Assembly: GCA_002344355.1 (NCBI GenBank)
Contig: DDTN01000001.1
Location: 5,177 to 57,357, forward strand
DNA: 52,181 nucleotides
Reading direction: 5' to 3'
DNA from: Proteobacteria bacterium UBA2363
GTDB lineage: Bacteria; Pseudomonadota; Gammaproteobacteria; Xanthomonadales; UBA2363
Shown here: positions 10,109 through 18,605 of the stretch, one piece after another
How the letters are laid out: each line of letters opens with the position of its first letter
Numbering within the stretch: the stretch's first letter is position 1
Notes under the pieces: model-generated
What the model was told of the DNA's origin: nothing
Database searches by the model: none
Seen by the model: the letters and a program-made list of their open reading frames with translations, nothing else
Translations under genes and position numbers: made by a program

Positions 10109-11250
10109 GCCCGCCCGACCTCGCCCTTGCCGAGGCGGCCGCGGACGGCCGCACCGGCGCAGGACCGGCCATCGAAGCGACCGCCACGACACGGCCGCCG
10201 CGGGTGCTGTACGCGCCGGTGGCCGGCGGCGAGGGCAGCGGCGAACGGGTGCGCTGCGAGGCGGTCGCCGCGGCGGTGGCCCGGCATGCGCCCGGTGCCG
10301 TGCAGGCCCTGGCCGGGCCGGTGGCGCCGGGCCTGGCGGAACTGGACTGGCTGCGCCTGCCGGCGTCGCCGACCCGGGCGCCGGCGCAACTGGCCGAGGC
10401 CATCGACCGCTTCCGCCCCGACTGGCTGGTGTTCGACAGCAACGCCCGCACCGCGGTGCTCCGCCATGCCCGGCGCCAGGGCATCGGCACCGTGTTCATC
10501 GCCTCGCGGCCGCGCGCCGTGCGCCGCGCCCTGTCGCTGCAACGCCCGGGGCGCTTCGACGAGGTCTGGCTGGTCGAGGCGCTGCCGCCGGTCGGCATGG
10601 CCGCCCTGCTGCGGCAGCTGCGCCGGGCCCTGTCCGGGCGCAGCCGGGTCACCCGCTGGTCCAGCCTGCACCTTGCCCCGGACCCGGGCGCGGCGGCGCG
10701 GCGGCTGGCCAGCCTGGGCCTGGCGCCCGGCGAGTTCCTGCTCAGTTGCCCGGGGGGCGGCGGCTATCGCAGGGACGGCCTGGCCTCCGGCGAGTGGCTG
10801 GCGCAGGCGGCGGCCCTGGCCGGCGCGCGGCTCGGCCTGCCGGTGCTGGCCCTGGCCGCGCCGGCGGCGCCGGCCGGAACGCATCGGCTGGACCGGGTCG
10901 AGCAGCCGGAACTGCTGGCCCTGGCCGGCCTGGCCCGCGCCGCCCTGGTCGGCGGCGGCAGCCTGCTGGTGCAGGCGGTGACCGAGGGCGTGCCCTGTGT
11001 CGCGGTGCCCTGGCAGGCCGAGCAGCAGCAGCGGGTGTTGCGGATGGCCAGGCAGGACCTGGCCTGCGCCGCCGGCGCCAGCCTCGAGGCCACGGCCGCG
11101 TGCCTGCAGCGGCTCGCTGCGGACCCGGCGCTGCGCCTGCGCCGGCAGCGGGCGATCGCGATGGCCGGGCTGGGCAATGGCCTGCCGGAGGCGGCGACGA
11201 TGCTGGCCCGCCTGCCGGCGCTGCACCGGGACGCCGACGGCCGCCGCTGA
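10105..11250 (+). CDS. GT-B fold glycosyltransferase-like protein (GT28/MurG-like C-terminal half)
   Basis: A 381-residue product starting at GTG 10105, which overlaps the TGA of the peptidase gene (GTGA) and implies translational coupling. The N-terminal half begins PRVLYAPVAGGEGSGERVRCEAV, a glycine-rich loop as in GT-B enzymes. The C-terminal half has LLSCPGGGGYRRDG and the acceptor/donor region QPELLALAGLARAALVGGG followed by SLLVQAVTEGVPCVAVPWQAEQQQR, resembling the UDP-sugar pocket of MurG-like and PseG-like proteins. The substrate cannot be assigned. It is convergent with ntrY, with 24 bases between the stops. PseG-type nucleotide-sugar hydrolase is an alternative. Confidence 0.68.
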   Translation: MSPPDLALAEAAADGRTGAGPAIEATATTRPPRVLYAPVAGGEGSGERVRCEAVAAAVARHAPGAVQALAGPVAPGLAELDWLRLPASPTRAPAQLAEAIDRFRPDWLVFDSNARTAVLRHARRQGIGTVFIASRPRAVRRALSLQRPGRFDEVWLVEALPPVGMAALLRQLRRALSGRSRVTRWSSLHLAPDPGAAARRLASLGLAPGEFLLSCPGGGGYRRDGLASGEWLAQAAALAGARLGLPVLALAAPAAPAGTHRLDRVEQPELLALAGLARAALVGGGSLLVQAVTEGVPCVAVPWQAEQQQRVLRMARQDLACAAGASLEATAACLQRLAADPALRLRRQRAIAMAGLGNGLPEAATMLARLPALHRDADGRR

Positions 11251-11274
11251 CCGGGCCCGGGCGGGCCACGCGAC

Positions 11275-13446
11275 TCAGGCCAGCACCGGCAACCGGATCC
11301 GGAAGCGGGCGCCGCCGTCCCCGGGGCTGTCCGCCTCCAGCCAGCCGCCGTGCTCCTCGAGGATGCGCTGCACGATGACCAGGCCCAGGCCCGAGCCGCG
11401 CGGCTTGTCGCTGCGGTACGGCTCGACGGCCGCCAGGTCGAAGCCGGCCGGCAGGCCCGGACCGTGGTCGCGGATCTCGACCACCGCCATCGCCCGGCCC
11501 TCGTGCGGCTCGACCGCGCTGGCGACCTCCAGGCGCATGCCGCCGTCGGTGCCGGCGGCCATCGCCTCGACGGCATTGCGAAGCAGGTTGTTGAGCACCT
11601 GGCGCAGGCGATCGGGATCGGCCTCCACCAGGATCTCCGCGACGGCCAGTCGCCGTTCCAGCGTCAGCCGCGGATCCTGGGCGTGCAGGTCCAGGACGTC
11701 GCCGATCAGGGCGTTGAGCGCCACCCGCAGGCGCCGCGGCGGTTGCGGCCGCGCGTAGTCGGAGAAGCCGTTGACCAGCGCCTTCAGCGATTCGACCTGG
11801 CTGACGATGGTGCCGGTCGCGCGCTCCAGCACCTCGGCATCGTCCGGGGCCATGCGCCCCAGGTAGCGCCGGCGCAGGCGTTCGGCGGCGAGCTGGATCG
11901 GCGTCAGCGGGTTCTTGATCTCGTGGGCCAGGCGCCGGGCGACCTCGGCCCAGGCCGCCTCGCGCTGGGCGCGCTGCAGCACGGTGGCGTCGTCGAACAC
12001 GACCAGGTGGCCGCGGCCGCCGTCCGGCTCGACCAGGGCGCTGCCGCGCAGCAGCAGGATCGGCGCGCCCGGCGCCTCCGGCAGCCGGACCTCCTCGCGC
12101 CAGCCCGAGGCGTGCGCGCGCAGGCGCTCGCCGATGCGCTGCGCGAACGGCGCCAGGTCCGGGCGCAGCGCCGCCAGCGCCTCGAGGTCCTGGCCCTGGA
12201 GCTGGCCGGCCTCGGCCCCCAGCAGGCGCTCGCCGGCGGGATTGAGCAGGCGCACGCGGCCGCCGGCGTCCAGGCCGACCACGGCGCTGGAGATGCGGGT
12301 CAGCACGGCGTCGAGGTAGGCGCGCTGCGACTCGATCAGCGCCTGGGTGCCGCGCACGCTGGCCTGGGCCAGCGCCAGTTCGTGGCTCATGCTGTTGAAG
12401 GCGTCGACCAGGTCGCCGAGTTCGTCGTCGCCGGCGACGGCGCCGACCGTGGCGCCGAATTCGCCGCGGGCGATCCGCGTGGTCGCCTCGGCCAGCCGCG
12501 CCACCGGCATCGCCAGGCGGCGCGAGGCGCGCAGCGCCAGCAGCAGGGCCGCCAGCAGCACCAGCAGCAGCACCAGGCCCAGCACCAGGGCCATGCTGAG
12601 CTTGAGCGCGCCACGCAGGAACTCGAGCTGGCGGTAGTCGGCGCTGGCCGCCTCGATCCGCTGCGCCAGGGGCACGTAGCGGGCCGGCACCGGGAACACC
12701 GCCTGCAGCAGCGCGCGCGCCGCCGGCGGCAGGGGCTCGTCGACCACGGCCTGGGCCTGCAGCACGATCTCGTCGCCGGCGCCGACGACCTCGCCGGCCA
12801 CGCCGAGGGTGCCGGCGCGCAGACGCTGCTGCTGGCTGGGCTGCACCGGGCGCAGCCAGTCCGGATCGGCACTGGCGCTGGCGAGCACCGCGCCGTCGCC
12901 GGCGAACACCGCCAGCTGCAGGGCGCCGAGGCGGTCGATCGCCTGGTCGACCTGGGCCGGCCACTGGCCGCGATCGCTTTCGCCCAGCTGTGCGGCCAGT
13001 TCGGCGACCGCCCGCTCGGCGCCGTCCCGGCGTTCCTCCAGGTACAGGCGTCCGACTTCCAGGGCGTCGTCGAGCGCCGCCGCCACCGGCGCCGCGAAGC
13101 GGCTGTCGACGGCGCCGAACAGGAAGTTCATCGCGAACACGAACACCAGCAGCGCCGGCGGCAGGCACAGCACGGCGATCAGCGCCGACAGGCGCGCGGA
13201 CAGGCGCGCGCCGGGCGCGCGCTGGCGCAGGGCCCGCAGCAGGCGCAGGACCTGCAGGGCGATCACCACCGCCAGCACGAAGGCGATCAGCCCGGCCAGC
13301 CCGAGCAGCGCCGGGTAGTAGGGACCCAGGCGCGCGCGTCCGACCGTGGCGTCGCTGGCCAGGTGCAGGCCGGCGGTGCTGAGCGCCAGCACGGTCAGCA
13401 GCACCAGCGCCGCCGACAGCCAGCGGATCAGGCGGGCGCTGGCCAC
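11275..13446 (-). CDS. ntrY: NtrY-like membrane sensor histidine kinase
   Basis: A 723-residue kinase with GTG start 13446. Membrane segments lie near residues 7-28, 43-66, 85-112 and about 278-308. The periplasmic sensor region is between the last two. A HAMP domain (RRLAMPVARLAEATTRIARG) is followed by a PAS domain (SSAVVGLDAGGRVRLLNPAG), the H-box ARRLAHEIKNPLTP, the N-box NNLLRNAVEAM, G1 DHGPGLP and G2 GSGLGLVIV. All residues needed for autophosphorylation are present. The start lies inside the 3' end of the upstream DUF4390 gene (19-base overlap), so translation is probably coupled. The cognate regulator ntrX is not adjacent: two genes on the other strand intervene. Confidence 0.93.
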   Translation of the reverse strand: MASARLIRWLSAALVLLTVLALSTAGLHLASDATVGRARLGPYYPALLGLAGLIAFVLAVVIALQVLRLLRALRQRAPGARLSARLSALIAVLCLPPALLVFVFAMNFLFGAVDSRFAAPVAAALDDALEVGRLYLEERRDGAERAVAELAAQLGESDRGQWPAQVDQAIDRLGALQLAVFAGDGAVLASASADPDWLRPVQPSQQQRLRAGTLGVAGEVVGAGDEIVLQAQAVVDEPLPPAARALLQAVFPVPARYVPLAQRIEAASADYRQLEFLRGALKLSMALVLGLVLLLVLLAALLLALRASRRLAMPVARLAEATTRIARGEFGATVGAVAGDDELGDLVDAFNSMSHELALAQASVRGTQALIESQRAYLDAVLTRISSAVVGLDAGGRVRLLNPAGERLLGAEAGQLQGQDLEALAALRPDLAPFAQRIGERLRAHASGWREEVRLPEAPGAPILLLRGSALVEPDGGRGHLVVFDDATVLQRAQREAAWAEVARRLAHEIKNPLTPIQLAAERLRRRYLGRMAPDDAEVLERATGTIVSQVESLKALVNGFSDYARPQPPRRLRVALNALIGDVLDLHAQDPRLTLERRLAVAEILVEADPDRLRQVLNNLLRNAVEAMAAGTDGGMRLEVASAVEPHEGRAMAVVEIRDHGPGLPAGFDLAAVEPYRSDKPRGSGLGLVIVQRILEEHGGWLEADSPGDGGARFRIRLPVLA

Positions 13447-13955
13447 GTCCGGGTTCCGCTGTCCAGGCGCCAGCGCCGGTCGAACACGGCCGGCAGCACC
13501 AGCGGCGCCGGCAGCCGGGTCCGGTCCAGGCGCACGCGGATGCTGACCGTGCCCTCGTGCGCCGGCGCCGGCAGGGGCCAGCGCTCCAGCGCCGCCAGCG
13601 CCGCGGCGGCGCTGGCGAAGCTGCGGCTGTAGTCGAGCCCGGGCTCGCGCAACCGGTACTGCCGGGTCAGCGGCAGGTAGCGCAGCTCGCGGTGGCTTTC
13701 CCGGCGCTCGCCGCCCGCGGTCACCTCGACCAGGAAGTTCAGCGGCACGCCCCGCTCCAGTCCCTCGCGCAGGGCCGGCGCCAGGCGCACCGCCAGCACC
13801 AGCTCGGCGCGGCCGTCGCCGCGCTGCAGGCCGGCCTGCTCGATGCCGCCGCGCTCGCCGCCGGCGCAGGCGGCCAGGACGACCGCGGCCAGCACGGTTC
13901 CGGCGCGCGCGACGCGGCCGCCACCGGCTCCGTCACTGGCGTTCGAGCAGGGCAT
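13428..13955 (-). CDS. DUF4390 family lipoprotein
   Basis: A 175-residue exported protein. The N-terminus carries Arg residues, then a hydrophobic core ending in a perfect lipobox (VLAAVVLAAC), so it is probably a lipoprotein. The body includes LVLAVRLAPALREGLERGVP, RYLPLTRQYRLREPG and RVRLDRTRLPAPLVLPAVF, as in the DUF4390 family usually found between rsmB and ntrY. ATG 13955 overlaps the end of rsmB by 23 bases, and its own stop overlaps ntrY. Its role is unknown; constant linkage to ntrY suggests a role in signal input. Confidence 0.85.
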   Translation of the reverse strand: MPCSNASDGAGGGRVARAGTVLAAVVLAACAGGERGGIEQAGLQRGDGRAELVLAVRLAPALREGLERGVPLNFLVEVTAGGERRESHRELRYLPLTRQYRLREPGLDYSRSFASAAAALAALERWPLPAPAHEGTVSIRVRLDRTRLPAPLVLPAVFDRRWRLDSGTRTWPAPA

Positions 13956-15267
13956 AGTAGAAGCCGTCCATTCCCTCGTTGCCGGGCAGCAGCTGCACGC
14001 CGGCGGCCAGCGGCTGGCCGCCCGGCAGGTCCAGCGGCAGCGCGCGGGCATCGTCCTGGCGGGCCAGGAAGCCGGAAACCACCGCCTCGCCCTCCTCGCG
14101 CAGCACCGAACATACCGCATACAGCAGGCGCCCCCCGGGCGCCAGCAGCGGCCACAGCGCCGCCAGCATGCGCGCCTGGCCGGCCGCCAGCACCGGGATG
14201 TCCGCGGCGCGCCGGTGCAGGCGGACGTCGGGCTGGCGGCGGCCGATGCCGGTGGCCGAACAGGGCGCGTCCAGCAGGATGCGGTCGAAGCGGCGCCCGT
14301 CCCACCAGGCCGCCGGGTCGCCGGCATCGCCGGCGAGACAGCGGACGCGGTCGCGCGCCAGCTGCAACCGCGCCAGCCCGGCATCGATCCGGGCCAGGCG
14401 CGCCGGGTCCTTGTCCAGGGCGACCAGGCCGGCCAGGCCCGGCTGCCGCTCGAGCAGGTGCGCGGTCTTGCCGCCCGGGGCCGCGCAGGCGTCCAGGACG
14501 TGCTGGCCGGCGCCGGCATCGAGCAGGGCGGCGGCGTACTGGGCGGCGCCGTCCTGGACGCTGACCAGGCCCTCGGCGAAGCCCGGCAGGCGGGCCACCG
14601 GCAGGGCCGTCTCCAGGCGCAGCGCCTGGTCGAGCCGGGCATCGCCCGGGACCGCGGCGGCGATCCCGGCCGCGGCGAGCCGCGCCCGGTAGTCGTCGCG
14701 CCCGATCCGGGCGGCGTTGCCGCGCAGCCACATGGGCGCCGGGCCGTTGCCGGCGGCGACGATCTCCTGCCAGTGGCCGGGCCAGTCGGCACGCAGCCGC
14801 TCGAGCAGCCAGGCCGGGTGCAGCAGCCGGGCGACCTCGTCGGCCTCGAGCGCCGCCAGCAGCGCCTCGCGCTCGCGCAGCCAGCGCCGCAGCACGGCGT
14901 TGGCGAGCCCGGCCAGGCCCGGCTGGCCGAGCGCGCGCACGGCGGCGACCGTGTCGTTGACCACGGCATGCGCCGGCGCGCCGAGGTCCTCGATCTGGCT
15001 GAGCGCGCAGACCAGGGCGGCCTCGACGGCGCGGGCGCGCGCCGGCAACGGCCGCGCCAGCAGGCGCGCCAGGGCCGCGCGCCAGCGCAGGCTGCCGCGC
15101 ACCGCCGCCAGCACCACGGCATGCAGGCTGGCGCGTGCGCGCGGTTCCGCGAAGGCCTGCTCGGCCGGACCCAGCACCGCCTTCAGGGAGCGACCACCGA
15201 ACACCTCGGCGACCACCCGGGCGGCGGCCAGGCGCAGCGCGCCGGAATCGGTGTCGGCCGTGGCCAT
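13933..15267 (-). CDS. rsmB: 16S rRNA (cytosine-967-C5)-methyltransferase RsmB
   Basis: A 444-residue enzyme that methylates C967 of 16S rRNA with S-adenosylmethionine. The N-terminal NusB-like helical domain spans about 1-150 (HAVVNDTVAAVRALG, GLANAVLRRWLRE). The C-terminal Rossmann methyltransferase domain has VLDACAAPGGKTAHLLE (motif I), ALDKDPARL, DRILLDAPCSATG with the motif IV cysteine at about residue 336, and LLYAVCSVLREEGE with the motif VI cysteine. ATG 15267 is chosen because it lies seven bases after the fmt stop; an upstream in-frame extension has no homology features. Part of the def-fmt-rsmB run. Confidence 0.97.
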   Translation of the reverse strand: MATADTDSGALRLAAARVVAEVFGGRSLKAVLGPAEQAFAEPRARASLHAVVLAAVRGSLRWRAALARLLARPLPARARAVEAALVCALSQIEDLGAPAHAVVNDTVAAVRALGQPGLAGLANAVLRRWLREREALLAALEADEVARLLHPAWLLERLRADWPGHWQEIVAAGNGPAPMWLRGNAARIGRDDYRARLAAAGIAAAVPGDARLDQALRLETALPVARLPGFAEGLVSVQDGAAQYAAALLDAGAGQHVLDACAAPGGKTAHLLERQPGLAGLVALDKDPARLARIDAGLARLQLARDRVRCLAGDAGDPAAWWDGRRFDRILLDAPCSATGIGRRQPDVRLHRRAADIPVLAAGQARMLAALWPLLAPGGRLLYAVCSVLREEGEAVVSGFLARQDDARALPLDLPGGQPLAAGVQLLPGNEGMDGFYYALLERQ

Positions 15268-15274
15268 GGCCCGC

Positions 15275-16201
15275 TCAGCCGCGGGCCAGCAGGGCCGGAC
15301 GGCCGTTGAGCCAGGCACCGGCATCGACGCGGCGGCCGCCGGCCCGCTGCAGGCCGGTCAACCGCAGCACGCCCTCGCCGCAGGCGACGTCGATGCCGTC
15401 GCGGCTGGCGCCCAGCACGGTGCCGGGCGGCGCCTGGTGCGCCTGCGCCAGCGCCTGCGCGCGCCAGACCCGCACCCGCTCGCCGGCGAGCTCGGCCTCG
15501 GTGCCGGGCCAGGGCTCGAAGGCGCGCACCTTGCGCGCCAGCTCCGCTGCCGGCCGCGCCCAGTCCAGCAGGGACTCGGCCTTGTCGAGCTTGGCGGCAT
15601 GGGTGGCCGCGCCGTCGTCCTGGGGAACCGCCGCCGGCAGGGTGCCGGCAGCGAGCGCCGCCAGGCCCTCGGCCAGGACCTCGGCGCCGAGCACGGCCAG
15701 GCGGTCGTGCAGGCTCTGGCCGGTGTCCTCGTCGCCGATCGCGGTCTGCCGCGTCAGCAGGACCGGGCCGGTGTCGAGCCCGGCCGCCATCTGCATCAGG
15801 CACACCCCGGTGCGGGCGTCGCCGGCCTCCAGCGCGCGCTGGATCGGCGCGGCGCCGCGCCAGCGCGGCAGCAGCGAGGCATGGATGTTCCAGCAGCCGT
15901 GCCGCGGGATCGCCAGCACGGCGCGCGGCAGGATCAGGCCGTAGGCGACCACCACCATCAGGTCGGGCGCCAGCGCCGCCAGCGCGGCCCGGGTTTCCGG
16001 ATCGCGCAGGCCCTGCGGCTGCCTGACCTCGATGCCGGCGGCCAGGGCGCGGCGCTTGACCGGCGAGGCCTGCAGCTGCCGGCCGCGCCCGGCGGGCCGG
16101 TCGGGCTGGGTGTAGACGGCGCACAGGGTGTGCCCGGAGGCCAGCGTGGCCTCCAGTGCGGGGACGGCGAATTCGGGCGTGCCGGCGAAGACCAGCCGCA
16201 T
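15275..16201 (-). CDS. fmt: methionyl-tRNA formyltransferase
   Basis: Formylates the initiator Met-tRNA using 10-formyl-tetrahydrofolate. The product is 308 residues from ATG 16201 (MRLVFAGTPEFAVPALEA); a GTG four codons upstream (16213) is possible. The active-site block NIHASLLPRWRGAAPIQRA holds the conserved N, H and the later D (LDTG). The C-terminal OB-like domain ends with ACGEGVLRLTGLQRAGGRR. It lies 26 bases after def and just before rsmB. Confidence 0.97.
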   Translation of the reverse strand: MRLVFAGTPEFAVPALEATLASGHTLCAVYTQPDRPAGRGRQLQASPVKRRALAAGIEVRQPQGLRDPETRAALAALAPDLMVVVAYGLILPRAVLAIPRHGCWNIHASLLPRWRGAAPIQRALEAGDARTGVCLMQMAAGLDTGPVLLTRQTAIGDEDTGQSLHDRLAVLGAEVLAEGLAALAAGTLPAAVPQDDGAATHAAKLDKAESLLDWARPAAELARKVRAFEPWPGTEAELAGERVRVWRAQALAQAHQAPPGTVLGASRDGIDVACGEGVLRLTGLQRAGGRRVDAGAWLNGRPALLARG

Positions 16202-16227
16202 CGTGGAAGGCACCGGGGCTGCCGGGC

Positions 16228-16743
16228 TCAGGCGGCGCTGCGCGCGCGTTCCCGGCGGGCCTTGGCCAGCCGCTTGCGCACCAGCTCGCGCTTCAGCGGC
16301 GACAGGTAGTCGACGAACACCTTGCCCTCGAGGTGGTCCAGCTCGTGCTGGATGCAGACCGCCAGCAGGCCGTCGGCGGTCAGCTCGAACGGGCGGCCGT
16401 CGCGGTCCAGGGCGCGCAGGTCGACCGCCTCGGCGCGGTCGACGTCGGCGAAGATGCCGGGCACGGAAAGACAGCCCTCCTGGTGGGTCTGGCTGCCGCG
16501 CCGGCCGACGATCTCCGGGTTGATGAGGACCAGCGGCTGGTCCTTGTCCTCGCTGACGTCGATCACCACCAGGCGCCGGTGGACGTCGACCTGGGTCGCG
16601 GCCAGGCCGATGCCGGGCGCCGCGTACATGGTCTCGAACATGTCGTCGATGAGCCGGCGCAGGGTATCGTCCACGGCCTCGACCGGCCGGGCGCGGGTGC
16701 GCAGGCGCGGGTCGGGAAACTCGAGAATCTCAAGCAGGGCCAT
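16228..16743 (-). CDS. def: peptide deformylase
   Basis: Removes the formyl group from nascent proteins. It has 171 residues, the standard length for type I enzymes. All three metal/active-site motifs are intact: GIGLAATQ (motif 1), EGCLSVP (motif 2, metal-binding Cys) and QHELDHL (motif 3, two His and the catalytic Glu). GAGGAG precedes ATG 16743 by nine bases. It starts the def-fmt-rsmB-DUF4390-ntrY run and is divergent from the sirtuin, with only 34 bases between the starts. Confidence 0.98.
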   Translation of the reverse strand: MALLEILEFPDPRLRTRARPVEAVDDTLRRLIDDMFETMYAAPGIGLAATQVDVHRRLVVIDVSEDKDQPLVLINPEIVGRRGSQTHQEGCLSVPGIFADVDRAEAVDLRALDRDGRPFELTADGLLAVCIQHELDHLEGKVFVDYLSPLKRELVRKRLAKARRERARSAA

Positions 16744-16777
16744 GGCGACTCCTCGGTCCTCCGGCGGGGGACGGACA

Positions 16778-17593
16778 ATGACGATACGCGGCGATTCTAG
16801 CGCCACCGGCGTGAACGCGGACGCGACGGCGGCCGCGGCGCGCGTGCGCGGCTGGCTGGCCGGGGCCCGGCGCTGCCTGGTGCTGACCGGGGCGGGGATG
16901 TCGGCGGAAAGCGGCATCGCGCCGTTCCGGGGCGGCGACCAGGCGCTGTGGGCGCGGTTCGATCCGGCGCGGCTGGCGACCCCGGAGGCCTTCGCCGCCG
17001 ATCCCGACCTGGTCTGGGCCTGGTACCTGTGGCGGATGGCCGGCGTGCGCGCCGCGCTGCCGCATGCCGGCCACCGGGCGCTGGCGGCGCTGGCCGGGGG
17101 CCATCCGCACCTGCAGCTGGTCACCCAGAACGTCGACGACCTGCACGAGCGCGCCGGCAGTGCCGGCGTGGTGCACCTGCACGGCGAGCTGTTCGCGCTG
17201 CGCTGTGCCGCCTGCGCGGCGCCGGCCGCGCTGCCGGCCCTGCCGGCGGCCGGCCAGGCGCCCGCGTTGCGGCAGCCGCCGCCCCGTTGCCGCCGCTGCG
17301 GCGGTGCGGTACGTCCCGGCGTGGTCTGGTTCGGCGAGGCCTTGCCGGCGCCGGCCTGGCAGGCGGCCGAGGCCGCCGCCCGTTCCTGCGACCTGGTGCT
17401 GGTGGTCGGTACCTCGGGCCTGGTCCATCCGGCCGCCGCCCTGCCGGCGATCGCCCGCCGCCACGGCGCCCGGGTGGTCGAGATCAACCCGTCGCCGACC
17501 GCGCTGTCGGGCGCAGCCGACCTGTGCTGGCGCGCGACCGCTGCGCAGGCCCTGCCCCTGCTGACCGACGCCTCCGCGAAGCCGGGGGGCTAG
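16778..17593 (+). CDS. NAD-dependent protein deacylase (sirtuin, CobB/SIRT5-like)
   Basis: A 271-residue class III sirtuin. NAD-binding motifs are GAGMSAESGIAPFRG (38-52), TQNVDDLHE (116-124), GTSG and VEINPSP. The catalytic His is H135 in HLHGELF. A zinc site is formed by C143, C146, C171 and C174. Residues Y83 and R86 (YLWR) reproduce the YxxR pair that, in E. coli CobB and human SIRT5, gives activity on negatively charged acyl groups, so desuccinylase activity is likely in addition to deacetylase. GGGGGA lies before ATG 16778. The stop codon TAG runs directly into a heptamer repeat array, so its 3' flank has been reshaped by repeats. Confidence 0.93.
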   Translation: MTIRGDSSATGVNADATAAAARVRGWLAGARRCLVLTGAGMSAESGIAPFRGGDQALWARFDPARLATPEAFAADPDLVWAWYLWRMAGVRAALPHAGHRALAALAGGHPHLQLVTQNVDDLHERAGSAGVVHLHGELFALRCAACAAPAALPALPAAGQAPALRQPPPRCRRCGGAVRPGVVWFGEALPAPAWQAAEAAARSCDLVLVVGTSGLVHPAAALPAIARRHGARVVEINPSPTALSGAADLCWRATAAQALPLLTDASAKPGG

Positions 17594-17655
17594 GTGCCGG
17601 GTGCCGGGTGCCGGGTGCCGGGTGCTGGGTGCTGGATGCCGGGTGCTGGATGCTC
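17593..17655 (+). repeat. heptamer tandem array, nine units
   Basis: Four GGTGCCG units, two GGTGCTG, then GATGCCG, GGTGCTG and GATGCTC, with no interruptions. The first base is the last base of the sirtuin stop codon. Copy 1 of the MITE has decayed 7-mers at the equivalent end, so the array belongs to the element. Units this short expand by slippage, so the copy number may differ between strains. Confidence 0.88.
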
Positions 17656-17878
17656 GGAATTCGGAGCGCGCTGTGCTCCCCTCTCCCTCTGGGAGAGGGG
17701 CCGGGGGAGAGGGCCGGGGCTGGCCATGATCTGCATCGTCGCCGGCCCAGCGGCGCGCGCTGGCCGGGGCGGCCCTCTCCCCCGCCCCTCCCCCGCAGGC
17801 GGGGGAGGGGAGAAGTGCGGTGCCGTCGCGCTGGCGAGACGCCGCCTGGCAGCGGGCTGAGACACGATGCTGACCAGG
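17656..17878. mobile_element. MITE-like element, copy 2 (inverted, one end lost)
   Basis: Reads as the reverse complement of copy 1 at 6138-6419 for most of its length, including both internal hairpins (about 17678-17700 and 17786-17811). The retained end, 17856-17878, matches the copy 1 inverted repeat at 19 of 23 positions. The other end has no inverted repeat and passes into the heptamer array. This region and the fragment at 17897-17938 fill the gap between the sirtuin and rpiA (17594-17957). Confidence 0.75.
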
Positions 17879-17896
17879 CCTATGGGCGGGGCCGGC

Positions 17897-17938
17897 GGGA
17901 GAGGGCAGGGGCTGGCCATGATCTGCATCGTCGCCGGC
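17897..17938. repeat. duplicated internal segment of the MITE
   Basis: These 42 bases differ from 17705-17746 at only one position and lie in the same orientation. It is a partial third copy immediately downstream of rpiA. Confidence 0.8.
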
Positions 17939-17957
17939 ACCGGCGGCGCGCCCCCGG

Positions 17958-18605
17958 CTACAGCGTGCCGTCGCTGCCGATCAGGACGACGTCGGCCGGG
18001 CGCCGGGCGAACAGGCCGTTGCTGACCACGCCGACGATCTGGTTGATCTCGGATTCCAGCGCCTCGGGCTCGCGGATCGCCAGGCCGTGGACGTCGAGGA
18101 TCCAGTTGCCGTTGTCGGTGACCGTGCCCTGCCGCCAGACCGGCTGGCCGCCCAGGCGCACCAGTTCCCGCGCGACATGGCTGCGCGCCATCGGGATCAC
18201 CTCCACGGGCAGCGGAAAGCGGCCCAGGACCTCGACGCGCTTGCCCGGATCGACGATGCACACGAAGCGCCCGGCGACCGCGGCGATGATCTTCTCGCGG
18301 GTCAGGGCACCGCCGCCGCCCTTGACCAGGCGCCTTCGGCCGTCGCACTCGTCGGCGCCGTCGACGTACAGGGGCACCGGCCCGGCGGCGTTGAGGTCGA
18401 GCACCTCGATGCCGTGCCGGCGCAGCAGGGCCGTGCTCGCCTCCGAGCTGGACACCGCACCGGCCAGCCGGTGGCGGCCCGCCGCCAGGCCCTCGATGAA
18501 CCAGCGCACGGTGGAGCCGGTGCCGACGCCGACCACCATGCCGTCCTCGACATAGGCCAGCGCCCGTTCCGCTGCGGCGCGCTTGCCGGCCTCGGCGTCG
18601 TTCAT
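17958..18605 (-). CDS. rpiA: ribose-5-phosphate isomerase A
   Basis: Interconverts ribose-5-phosphate and ribulose-5-phosphate in the pentose phosphate pathway. At 215 residues it is full length. Motifs present are VVGVGTGSTVRWFIE (phosphate-binding loop), SSSEASTALL, YVDGADECDG with the catalytic acidic residues, and LVKGGGGALTREKI with the conserved Lys. Its ATG overlaps the TGA of the EVE-domain gene by four bases (ATGA), so the two are co-translated. Confidence 0.97.
   Translation of the reverse strand: MNDAEAGKRAAAERALAYVEDGMVVGVGTGSTVRWFIEGLAAGRHRLAGAVSSSEASTALLRRHGIEVLDLNAAGPVPLYVDGADECDGRRRLVKGGGGALTREKIIAAVAGRFVCIVDPGKRVEVLGRFPLPVEVIPMARSHVARELVRLGGQPVWRQGTVTDNGNWILDVHGLAIREPEALESEINQIVGVVSNGLFARRPADVVLIGSDGTL

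Noticed and set aside
9505..10192. Minus-strand frame extending upstream from ntrX through the S9 peptidase
   Set aside because: The receiver domain starts exactly at ATG 7904; the upstream extension is antisense to the peptidase.
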